NCBI GenBank assembly: GCA_002722955.1
Contig: PBMZ01000058.1
Coordinates: forward strand, 1-35,295
DNA length: 35,295 bases
Source of the DNA: Planctomycetaceae bacterium
GTDB taxonomy: Bacteria; Planctomycetota; Planctomycetia; Planctomycetales; Planctomycetaceae
Direction of reading: 5' to 3'
Positions 15,493 to 22,681 of the stretch are shown here, piece after piece (the first letter of the stretch is position 1; each line of letters begins with the position of its first letter). The notes below the pieces were generated by a model that did no database searches, had not been told where the DNA came from, and saw only the letters and a program-made list of their open reading frames with translations. The position numbers and the translations under genes are program-made.

Positions 15493-16974
15493 TCACCTAC
15501 GTTCTTTCTCTGTTGCCGGAAATCGTTTGCGTGAAGCACTTGGCACCGGCTTGCCCGTCCGAGGACTCCACCATTCTCCGGCTCGTTTGGCATCGTAACT
15601 TGGATTGGGAAGCGGCATCGCGGCCAACACGCTATGTCGCCAAGCCTGTAGCTTCTTCTTCAAATCCGCCGTCCGCCCTTTCTTCTCAGCAGCCAGATTC
15701 TGGCTTTCGCCGATGTCATTGGCCAAGTTGTACAACTCCAGATCGCCAGTGCCGTCCAAGTATTCGATCAACTTCCAATCGCGTTCACGGATGCTGCTGG
15801 CGGGGCGGTCATGGTGATAGTGCGGATAGTGCCAATGGATCGCTTGTCGATCGAGCTTCGCGTCCGCTTTCTGCATGAGGGACAATAGGCTACGCCCATC
15901 GATAGGTTGGTTTTTCGGCAGCCTACCACCAGCAAGTTCCACAAATGTTGGATAGAAATCATAAGTGACCGTGGGTTCGGAGCACTCAGTGCCAGCCTTC
16001 GTTCGCGGCGGATACTTGACGATCAAGGGTACTCGGACGCCACCTTCATGAAGCGAACCCTTCTCGCCTCGTAGCGGAGCTTGCACGGCGACGGTGTCAT
16101 CAGCTTCTGGGTTGTAATCGTAGCGGCGATAAAGACCGCCATTGTCAGATGTGAATACGATCATTGTCTTTTCGGTAAGACCGGCGGCATCGACCGCGTC
16201 GACGATTCTTCCAACCATTTCATCACAATGCTCAACCATCGCGGCATAGACAGGATGCGGCAGATCACGTTTGAGCTTGGCTGCCTTCGCCTTGTACTTG
16301 TCGACTTTTGCCGACATCGCCGCCAGCGGAATGTGGACAGCGTAGGGAGACAGCATCAAGAAAAATGGCTTTTTGCGATTCTCTTGAATGAAGTTGATGC
16401 ACAAATCCGCCTCGAAGTCCGTTCGATATTGTCCTGTCTCCGGCTTCAAGTCCGGTCTACCTTGAACTCGATACATCCCCGGCAAGTGAGGCCCGCCAAT
16501 GACAGCAGAAAAATCGTAGCCTTGCTTGTCTGGTTGATACATGGGCCCGTTGCCCAGATGCCACTTGCCAACATAACCAGTGGTATAACCGACCGCTTTA
16601 AGCGACTCGGCCACGGTAACGATATTCAGTGGAAGTGCCATCGTCGGCCGAGGCGTCGTCACGCGTTCGAACGGACGCCAATGACCGGAAATAAAGTCCG
16701 TGATACCAATGCGAGCCTGATTTTGACCGGACTGCAACGCACAACGAGTCGGCGAGCAAACAGCGCCAGCTGCGTAAAAGTCCGTAAATCGAACACCTTC
16801 GCCGGCGAGTTGGTCAATTCGCGGCGTCTCGATGAAATCATTCCCGTAGCAACCAACGTCCATCCAACCCATATCGTCAATGAAAATCAAAACGATATTC
16901 GGACGCTCAGCCGCATTAACCGTCGTGGACCAAAAGAGTGTGAAAACGGCGAGAAGCGAATATGCGTGTCGCAT
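15493..16974 (-). CDS. Secreted type I sulfatase (arylsulfatase A-like)
   Basis: 493 residues; ATG at 16974-16972 with GGAG about nine bases upstream. The signal peptide spans residues 1-22 (cut after NAA). Metal-binding Asp33 and Asp34 (FIDDMGW), formylglycine motif CSPTR at Cys73-Arg77, GKWHLG, and SDNGG followed by LRGEKGSLHEGGVRVP all match active sulfatases of the arylsulfatase A type. It is the last gene of a minus-strand run containing aroH, an isocitrate dehydrogenase and an M20 peptidase, but its function seems separate. The exact sulfated substrate is unknown. Confidence 0.95.
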   Translation of the reverse strand: MRHAYSLLAVFTLFWSTTVNAAERPNIVLIFIDDMGWMDVGCYGNDFIETPRIDQLAGEGVRFTDFYAAGAVCSPTRCALQSGQNQARIGITDFISGHWRPFERVTTPRPTMALPLNIVTVAESLKAVGYTTGYVGKWHLGNGPMYQPDKQGYDFSAVIGGPHLPGMYRVQGRPDLKPETGQYRTDFEADLCINFIQENRKKPFFLMLSPYAVHIPLAAMSAKVDKYKAKAAKLKRDLPHPVYAAMVEHCDEMVGRIVDAVDAAGLTEKTMIVFTSDNGGLYRRYDYNPEADDTVAVQAPLRGEKGSLHEGGVRVPLIVKYPPRTKAGTECSEPTVTYDFYPTFVELAGGRLPKNQPIDGRSLLSLMQKADAKLDRQAIHWHYPHYHHDRPASSIRERDWKLIEYLDGTGDLELYNLANDIGESQNLAAEKKGRTADLKKKLQAWRHSVLAAMPLPNPSYDAKRAGEWWSPRTGKPVPSASRKRFPATEKERR

Positions 16975-17020
16975 GCGCGAGGACTCCGAAGGTTGAGATT
17001 TGATATCTACCGCTTTGAGA

Positions 17021-17048
17021 TTTGAGATTCCAGATCTGAAATCTCAAA
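17021..17048. repeat. Imperfect palindrome tttgagatt...aatctcaaa
   Basis: A 28-base near-palindrome is centred on agatct (17032-17037) with arms tttgagatt and aatctcaaa, in the gap between aroH and the sulfatase on the minus strand. The tttgagatt motif is echoed nearby at 16992-17001. It may be an mRNA hairpin ending the aroH transcript or a small dispersed repeat. Confidence 0.6.
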
Positions 17049-17062
17049 TTCAAGACTTACGC

Positions 17063-17434
17063 TCACTGAGCGCTCTCCATATCCGGTCGCAGCCGTTTGG
17101 CTTCGCGAAGATAGATGTGCACAATTTCCGATTGAGGCTTATCGGTGTTTAAGTGCAGCAAGACTCGGATACAACGTTGCATGCTGCCAGGAACCGCAAT
17201 CTCAGAAGCACAAAGCAAGGGAACTTGGCTCATCCCTAAAACGCGAGCGGCTTCCGCAGGGAACGCCGAAGTTAAATCCAGCGTGGTTGTGAACACGGCC
17301 GAGGCGATGTCATCGAATTGCTCGATGCCGTTTGCTTGCAACATTTCTTGCAGCAACTCACGTGTCGCCGACTTGACCTCTTCGGCGGTATCGACTTCTG
17401 CGGTGATCGCCCCGCGAACTCCTCGAACCGGCAT
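17063..17434 (-). CDS. aroH: Chorismate mutase, AroH class
   Basis: 123 residues from ATG at 17434-17432, preceded by CGAGG nine bases upstream; an upstream ATG at 17476 has weaker support and would add residues the family lacks. The protein converts chorismate to prephenate, the committed step to phenylalanine and tyrosine. It aligns by eye with the trimeric Bacillus subtilis AroH: RGVRGAIT with the catalytic Arg7, [29 protein letters not shown] with the catalytic Arg, and [14 protein letters not shown] with the active-site Tyr. Length matches the B. subtilis enzyme (127). It lies 124 bases downstream of the isocitrate dehydrogenase gene on the same strand. Confidence 0.95.
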   Translation of the reverse strand: MPVRGVRGAITAEVDTAEEVKSATRELLQEMLQANGIEQFDDIASAVFTTTLDLTSAFPAEAARVLGMSQVPLLCASEIAVPGSMQRCIRVLLHLNTDKPQSEIVHIYLREAKRLRPDMESAQ

Positions 17435-17558
17435 GCGACTAAACCTCGGCTGTCCTTCAAATTGCTCGTCAATCAAATGCTATCAGCAGTGGCTGAGACG
17501 ATACATCATGTCGAAGCACCACTGCCGCGTCAAACGTTTTCGCCAGTACAATTCCGAC

Positions 17559-18578
17559 TTAAAGTCGTTCTATCACGGCATCTGCGAATGCCTCAGTGCT
17601 TAAGCCACCACCCAAATCACCAGTCTTCTGATCTTCAATCAACGCCTTATCGTACGCCGCCTGGATTCGGTCCGCTGCAGTGCCAGCGGCTTCGTCATCC
17701 CGGGTGTTGGCAATGTGTCGCAACATCATTTTCGCTGACATCAACAAGGCCAACGGATTGGCGAGTCCCTTGCCAGCAATGTCCGGCGCCGAACCGTGAA
17801 CCGCTTCGAAGACAGCCATGTCCTCGCCAAAGTTGGCTCCCGGGACAACTCCCAAGCCGCCAACCAGTCCCGCCGCCAAATCACTCACAACATCTCCGTA
17901 GAGGTTCTCTAGCAATAACACATCAAAGGCGGTTGGATCTTGAACCAGCTTCATACAACCGGCATCGATGATCACTTCTTGGTAATTGATGTCCTGATGG
18001 CTTTCATGGGCGGCTCGAGCACACCTCAAGAACAGGCCGTCGGTCAGCTTCATGATATTCGCTTTGTGAAAGACCGTGATCTTCTGGCGATCTTGCTGAG
18101 CCGCAAAGCGAAATGCCCATTCCGAAATACGCCGGCAGCCACTGTGAGTGGCCACCTTCATGCTCATCACGGCGTCGTCGGTCACTTGGTTCTCGACACC
18201 GCTGTAAAGCCCTTCCGTGTTCTCTCGAATGATGATCAAGTTCACGTCATCGAAACGCGTGGGCACTCCGGCAAGGCTGCGGATCGGCCGCACGGCAGCA
18301 TACAAATTCAGTTGCTTTCGCATCTGCACGTTGACCGATGCGAAGCCCTCGCCAACCGGCGTCGTGCACGGCCCTTTCAATGCAAGCTTCGTTCGCTTGA
18401 TCGCCTCAACTGTCGATTCGGGAAGCAATTCGTCGCCCGAGTCCAATGCGGCGATGCCAGCTTGTTGTTCATTCCAGCTTACGGGAGCTTGTGCTGCTTC
18501 CAAAATTCGCTGAACGGCTCGAGAAACCTCGGGACCGATGCCGTCGCCGGGAATCAACACAACTTCATGACTACTCAT
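17559..18578 (-). CDS. Isocitrate/isopropylmalate dehydrogenase family, NAD-isocitrate dehydrogenase type
   Basis: 339 residues. The beta-decarboxylating dehydrogenase fold is clear: IPGDGIGPEV at the N-terminus, substrate-binding Ser81, Asn83, Arg87 and Arg98, RENTEGLYSG (118-127) with catalytic Tyr125, KANIMK with the catalytic Lys, GDVVSDLAAGLVGGLG for metal binding, and HGSAPDIAGKGLANP for nucleotide binding. The context S.N..(M)R..L.LYA.VRP and the ENTEG.YSG.E stretch favour an NAD-type isocitrate dehydrogenase of the TCA cycle over 3-isopropylmalate dehydrogenase, but homoisocitrate or tartrate dehydrogenases share much of it. It starts 52 bases after the M20 gene on the same strand. 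Confidence 0.85.
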   Translation of the reverse strand: MSSHEVVLIPGDGIGPEVSRAVQRILEAAQAPVSWNEQQAGIAALDSGDELLPESTVEAIKRTKLALKGPCTTPVGEGFASVNVQMRKQLNLYAAVRPIRSLAGVPTRFDDVNLIIIRENTEGLYSGVENQVTDDAVMSMKVATHSGCRRISEWAFRFAAQQDRQKITVFHKANIMKLTDGLFLRCARAAHESHQDINYQEVIIDAGCMKLVQDPTAFDVLLLENLYGDVVSDLAAGLVGGLGVVPGANFGEDMAVFEAVHGSAPDIAGKGLANPLALLMSAKMMLRHIANTRDDEAAGTAADRIQAAYDKALIEDQKTGDLGGGLSTEAFADAVIERL

Positions 18579-18630
18579 TGATGAACTTTAGCCCTTTCGA
18601 TCTCCAACCCGCACGAAACGTGGAAGACTC

Positions 18631-19740
18631 CTAACAGCACCAATGCTCAATCATCTTGGCATACATATTAGTGCCGAGATCGAGTTGCTCAAGCTCGATC
18701 CACTCATCATGTGTGTGAGCCTGATCGATGCTGCCGGGCCCGAACACGACCAAGTTCTTCAACGCTCCCAACATCGCGCCGTCCGTTCCGTAAGAAACTG
18801 TCTTGCCAGAAGGTTGACCTGCCAGTTCCAGCACTTCCTTGATGTAGTCAGAATTCGGGTCGACGTACATCGGATTTGCTTGGCTCTCCAAAATGAACTC
18901 CAGTCCATTTGCTTCCGCTGCCGCGCGGGCTCGATTGACGAGCAACATGGCATCTTGCCCTGGCATGCATCGAAAATACACCGTGCAAATGCTTTGCGGA
19001 GCCGTAATGTTGTACGCCTTGGTGTGATCGTTGACGCCAATGTTCCAACTGATGATGGGCGGATCGAACTCATCGTTCTGCCAATCGGGGCTCGACTCCG
19101 TTTCATCGTGAATGGTTTTCATTTCAACAAGGAAAGGAATCATGGCAAGGTTCGCATTCAGACCTTCTCGAGTGCTTGAGTGCGCGGCCTTTCCATGAGA
19201 AATCGCACGAAACCCGTGAGTTCCCTTATGAGCATAAACCACTTCCAACAACGTTGGTTCGCCAATAATCCCGTTGGCATTGCCAGCAACCATTTCCTGG
19301 AACATCTCGGATCGTTCAGCCACTTGTTTCGCGCCGCCGTATCCGATCTCCTCGTCAGCCGTGCAGCAAATGTAGATCGGCTTCTGGAGGTTGGCGCTGC
19401 TGAATCGCTCGGCCGCGGCAATCATCGTGGCAATCGATCCTTTCATATCGCAGCTGCCGCGTCCGTAGAGTTTACTGCCAACAATCGTTGGCTCGAACGG
19501 GCCGTGATCCTCGGTGAACCATGGATCGGCTGGGACAACGTCGGTGTGACCGAAGTAAGCGATGCCGCCACTTCCCTCGCCCTTCTTCCCGATGATGTTC
19601 GCTTTGCGAACGCCGTTCTTGTCGTCGTATTCAATGCGTTCGATCGCGAAGCCGAGTCCCTTGAGCGTCTCTTCGACGTAATCGCTCACGGGAACATTCG
19701 ACAGCACGCTTGTCGATTCGAACGAAAGTAACTGCTTCAA
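18631..19740 (-). CDS. M20-family metallopeptidase (ArgE/DapE-like)
   Basis: 369 residues if the TTG at 19740-19738 is the start. Zinc ligands fit the M20 family: His65 in GHTDVVP, Asp98 in GRGSCDMKG, Glu130/Glu131 in ADEEIG, Glu161 in GEPT, and a C-terminal His in DQAHTHDEW. These enzymes hydrolyse N-acyl amino acids or small peptides; acetylornithine deacetylase (ArgE), DapE and carboxypeptidase activity cannot be told apart here. The start is uncertain: the frame is open for 13 codons upstream to a TGA at 19780-19782, with no ATG or GTG. An ATC at 19758-19756 sits six bases after AGG and would give an N-terminus (MDALDYLKQLLSFES) that looks typical of the family. Confidence 0.88.
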   Translation of the reverse strand: MKQLLSFESTSVLSNVPVSDYVEETLKGLGFAIERIEYDDKNGVRKANIIGKKGEGSGGIAYFGHTDVVPADPWFTEDHGPFEPTIVGSKLYGRGSCDMKGSIATMIAAAERFSSANLQKPIYICCTADEEIGYGGAKQVAERSEMFQEMVAGNANGIIGEPTLLEVVYAHKGTHGFRAISHGKAAHSSTREGLNANLAMIPFLVEMKTIHDETESSPDWQNDEFDPPIISWNIGVNDHTKAYNITAPQSICTVYFRCMPGQDAMLLVNRARAAAEANGLEFILESQANPMYVDPNSDYIKEVLELAGQPSGKTVSYGTDGAMLGALKNLVVFGPGSIDQAHTHDEWIELEQLDLGTNMYAKMIEHWCC

Positions 19741-19758
19741 ATAATCAAGTGCGTCGAT

Positions 19759-20116
19759 CGTTGTCCTGCTCCAACACTTTCAGAAAAGGTCAAACGCCGC
19801 GCAGTTGGGATGTGACTAGCTCCGACTGCACAGTCCCGCAGGGCTTCCGCAGTGTAGCAACTCGGAGCATTGAAGCCCATCAGGCTGGGACTAGTTTCTG
19901 ATACAGTTGCATAACCCGATTCGTAAGTTTTAATGTTGCACGTTTACGCCCAACATGTGTGCCTAGGGATAGCGAAGCCCCACGAATTCAGGACGACCAC
20001 GAATTTGTCAGGAAGAATTCGTGGTCGTCCTGAATTCGTGGGGCAAAGCCGAGAAGGCGCAACCGCCCAAAATACGCAATCTCTAAACACAAAAGACACC
20101 TAGTCTTCCGGGTTAC
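19759..20116. other. Non-coding gap containing a large palindrome
   Basis: The space between the M20 gene (minus) and pyrK (plus) holds no gene I can support. It contains a weak hairpin (gctccga 19819-19825 with tcggagc 19862-19868), the 29-bp perfect palindrome 19977-20044 and a likely pyrK promoter at 20117-20144. Confidence 0.55.
19977..20044. repeat. 29-bp perfect inverted repeat
   Basis: The left arm 19977-20005 (starts gccccacgaattcagg) is exactly complementary to the right arm 20016-20044 (ends cctgaattcgtggggc), with a ten-base loop tgtcaggaag. The arms contain the shorter internal repeat of cgaatt and cacgaatt. Perfect arms of this length point to recent insertion or active selection for pairing. 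No transposase is nearby. Confidence 0.9.
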
Positions 20117-20144
20117 TTGCCGTCTGACTTCGTCCGATTACAAT
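20117..20144 (+). promoter_or_regulatory. Putative sigma-70-type promoter for pyrK
   Basis: TTGCCG (20117-20122) and TACAAT (20139-20144) are separated by 16 bases, placing a start site around 20151 and a leader of about 33 bases before the pyrK ATG. It matches the general bacterial consensus at several positions; promoter rules in planctomycetes are poorly known. Confidence 0.4.
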
Positions 20145-20183
20145 CGACAGGCGTCACTACTCGGACATCGAAAGGGAAAACGC

Positions 20184-21080
20184 ATGGACGGCCAATTTTC
20201 GGCTTGTGACAATTCGGATCTGGTGGGACTCGTCCCCTCAGCGGTTCAGCAAACTGCCGTTGTTGTTGAGCAAGAAGAGATGGCCAGGGACACTTTTCGG
20301 CTGCGTTTAGAATGTCCGCAGATTGCGCGGCAGATCTTGCCGGGGCAATTCTTCATGCTTCGTCCCGATGACGGATCCGATCCGCTGCTCGGACGGCCCT
20401 TCGCGTTGTACGACATCTATACCGACGAAAGCGGTCGACCCGCCGGCATCGACTTCGGCTACGTCGTGATCGGAAAGCTCACCGCGCTGATGGCCGATTG
20501 GAAGCCAAAGCAAGAGGTTCAGATTTGGGGGCCATTAGGAAACGGATTTCCTGAACCAGGTGACGGGCACCTGATGATGGTCGCCGGCGGAATCGGTCAA
20601 ACGCCATTTCTAGCCGTTGCCCGCGAGGCACTTGCCCTGAGGCAATACGGCGAACCGACACGGAACCTCAGCGAGCGACCGTCGCGGTTGTCCCTGCTTT
20701 ATGGGGTTCGCTCGAAAGAATATGTCGCCGGCTTGAAGGATTTTCAAAGCGATGGACTCGAGATTCAACTTTCGACGGATGATGGATCAGAGGGACACCA
20801 CGGTTTTGTCACCGAGTTGCTCGCGCGATCTCTCGACAATCCCGCCGATCGGCCTGACAAGATCTTTTGCTGCGGACCGGAACCGATGATGAAGGCGGTC
20901 GGCGAATTGGCCGAATCACACAATGTGCCGTGTTGGTTATCGCTCGAGACGCCTATGGCCTGCGGCTTCGGAATTTGCTTCAGTTGCGTGACCAAAGTCA
21001 AGGACGATGACGGCCAATGGGACTATCGCCGAACTTGTGTCGAAGGCCCTGTCTTCGCATCGCATCGCTTGGAGCTTTGA
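20184..21080 (+). CDS. pyrK: Dihydroorotate dehydrogenase electron-transfer subunit
   Basis: 298 residues; ATG with AAAGGG at 20171-20176. PyrK carries FAD and a 2Fe-2S cluster and passes electrons from PyrD to NAD in pyrimidine synthesis. The ferredoxin-reductase fold is clear: FAD motif GRPFALYD (70-77), GPLGNGF (116-122), NAD-binding [12 protein letters not shown] (135-146), CCGPEPMM (229-236) and the cluster cysteines Cys260, Cys265, Cys268 and Cys285 in the order C-x4-C-x2-C-x16-C. The N-terminus is about 20 residues longer than in Bacillus. pyrD is not in the window. A sulfhydrogenase-gamma-like reductase is an alternative, but spacing of the Cys and overall length favour PyrK. Confidence 0.88.
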   Translation: MDGQFSACDNSDLVGLVPSAVQQTAVVVEQEEMARDTFRLRLECPQIARQILPGQFFMLRPDDGSDPLLGRPFALYDIYTDESGRPAGIDFGYVVIGKLTALMADWKPKQEVQIWGPLGNGFPEPGDGHLMMVAGGIGQTPFLAVAREALALRQYGEPTRNLSERPSRLSLLYGVRSKEYVAGLKDFQSDGLEIQLSTDDGSEGHHGFVTELLARSLDNPADRPDKIFCCGPEPMMKAVGELAESHNVPCWLSLETPMACGFGICFSCVTKVKDDDGQWDYRRTCVEGPVFASHRLEL

Positions 21081-21124
21081 GCGACTCGCTGTCGACACTG
21101 GCATACCACCTTCGGAGATTGCTG

Positions 21125-22042
21125 ATGAAAGCTGCTCTCTTAACCATCGCTTGTATTCTTTTCTCGAGTTGCCCACTTGCATCACGTTTGGCAGCCGACG
21201 AGTGGCCTGCTGAGCTGGTGAAATTCCGGCCTGCGTTCAAAGCATCAATCTTCACCGGCGCCGGCGAAGGCAACTGGGACGTCAAGATTCGCGAGCGTGG
21301 CTGGATCCTGCGCGATGGCAAAACCTACCACATGTGGTACACCGGCTATGACGGAACGCGCGAGGGACTCAAGAAGCTCGGCTACGCTTCTTCGACCGAC
21401 GGCATCCACTGGAAACGTCACGCGAAGAATCCGATCTACTCGGATCATTGGGTCGAAGACATGATGGTGATTAAGAAGGACGGCACGTTTTATATGTTTG
21501 CCGAGGGCTACAAAGATCAAGCCCACTTGCTGACCTCAAAGGACGCGATCAATTGGCAACGTATCGGAGAGCTGGACGTTCGCATGACCGACGGTTCACG
21601 AATCGAGCCGGGGCCGTATGGTACGCCGACGGGATACGTCGAGGGTGACACTTGGTATCTATTCTACGAGCGTCGGGACAAAGGAATTTGGCTCGCGAAA
21701 TCAAAGGACATGAAGGTTTGGACCAACGTCACTGATGATCCCATCATCGTTCCTGGGCCGGATATCGCAGATCAAGATTTGGTTGCCCTAAATCAAATCG
21801 TCAAACACGACGGTCGCTACTACGCTTACTATCACGGTGCCAAGAGCATCGAAGGCCCCGATCTCTGGACGACCAACGTTGCCGTCTCCGAAGACTTGAT
21901 TCATTGGAAAAAGTATCCCAAGAATCCGTTGTTTCCCCGAGAAACGAACAAGTCCAGCGGCATTTTAGTGCACGACGGAAAAGCCTTCCGGCTCTACACG
22001 ATGCACAACGAAGTTGTCATGCATGTTCATCAAAAAAAGTAG
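21125..22042 (+). CDS. Secreted five-bladed beta-propeller glycosidase-like protein (GH43/GH130-like)
   Basis: 305 residues from ATG at 21125, with GGAG at 21114-21117; the frame is open to 21017 inside pyrK but the signal peptide (residues 1-23) starts here. The rest is repeated beta blades with the pattern of GH43/GH32/GH130-type propellers: YHMWYTGYDG, LGYASSTDGIHWKRHAKNPI, YMFAEGY, LTSKDAINWQRI, WYLFYERRDKGIWLAKSKDMKVWTN, YYAYYHGAK and AVSEDLIHWKKYPKNPLF. Each S.D...W motif marks a blade edge. The catalytic acids cannot be assigned by eye, and the protein may bind or trim glycans outside the cytoplasm. It follows pyrK by 44 bases and may share its transcript. Confidence 0.82.
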   Translation: MKAALLTIACILFSSCPLASRLAADEWPAELVKFRPAFKASIFTGAGEGNWDVKIRERGWILRDGKTYHMWYTGYDGTREGLKKLGYASSTDGIHWKRHAKNPIYSDHWVEDMMVIKKDGTFYMFAEGYKDQAHLLTSKDAINWQRIGELDVRMTDGSRIEPGPYGTPTGYVEGDTWYLFYERRDKGIWLAKSKDMKVWTNVTDDPIIVPGPDIADQDLVALNQIVKHDGRYYAYYHGAKSIEGPDLWTTNVAVSEDLIHWKKYPKNPLFPRETNKSSGILVHDGKAFRLYTMHNEVVMHVHQKK

Positions 22043-22048
22043 ACCACG

Positions 22049-22681
22049 TTAGACTTCATCTAGTTCTTGACGAAGTCTTTGTAAGACGCGCGACTTCGCG
22101 ACTCGGACGGCACCTGGCGACATACCCAGTTCCTCATCAACGTCCTTCGGCGTGCACTCATCAACGACGACTCGCCAAAACGCTTGCCATGTTCGTTCGC
22201 GGAACCCTTCCTTGATTAGTTTCATGGCTTGCTGGAATAAGACTTGGCGACCTTCTTCGTCAGCATCGTCATCGACCGAGTCCGTTGCTCCCTGATCGAT
22301 ATCAATGTCAGGTAGTTCGGCAAATCGATGCAACGCAGCAGTGCCACCAGCGGCGTCAGCCTGTTTCCCTTGGCGACGGTAGTGGTCCGTGACCTTGTTC
22401 CGCGTAATGACGCGCAGCCAGCCTCTCAGCGTGTCGCTTGAGGACTTCTTTTGGAATCGGTCAATGTTCTCTGCAACGGACTTGAACACCTCTTGCACGA
22501 CATCGGGCATGTCGTGTTCTGGCAAACCCTGCTTGCGACACCAATGACAAATCAGTGGGGCATAGAGACTGACCAATCGATCCCATGCATCTCCGTCGTT
22601 GTCTTTGACGCGTACGATCAGACTACGCGATGTCGATGTCGCGTGAGATCGCCGGCTGGACTGAGATTTGTCGTCGGTCAT
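22049..22681 (-). CDS. ECF-type RNA polymerase sigma factor
   Basis: 210 residues. Region 2 (about 30-105) includes WDRLVSLYAPLICHWC, DVVQEVFKSV and LRGWLRVITRNKVTDHYRR, which binds core polymerase and the -10 element. An acidic linker (about 125-145) leads to region 4 (about 155-205) with a helix-turn-helix, CTPKDVDEELGMSPGAVRVAKSR, for the -35 element. No anti-sigma factor follows. The ATG lies immediately after the TAA stop of the upstream haem-protein gene (sequence TAAATG), with no ribosome-binding site, so translation is probably coupled. The regulated genes are not known. The gene is on the same strand as the six genes before it. Confidence 0.92.
   Translation of the reverse strand: MTDDKSQSSRRSHATSTSRSLIVRVKDNDGDAWDRLVSLYAPLICHWCRKQGLPEHDMPDVVQEVFKSVAENIDRFQKKSSSDTLRGWLRVITRNKVTDHYRRQGKQADAAGGTAALHRFAELPDIDIDQGATDSVDDDADEEGRQVLFQQAMKLIKEGFRERTWQAFWRVVVDECTPKDVDEELGMSPGAVRVAKSRVLQRLRQELDEV

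Noticed and set aside
16081..17025. Long plus-strand open frame of 314 codons opposite the second sulfatase
   Set aside because: It lies wholly antisense to a sulfatase with complete catalytic motifs and has Arg/Ser-rich, unstructured-looking translation, as expected of a shadow frame.
19800..19905. tRNA-like folding in the 19.8 kb gap
   Set aside because: The only stem is seven base pairs and there is no T-loop or anticodon arm pattern.
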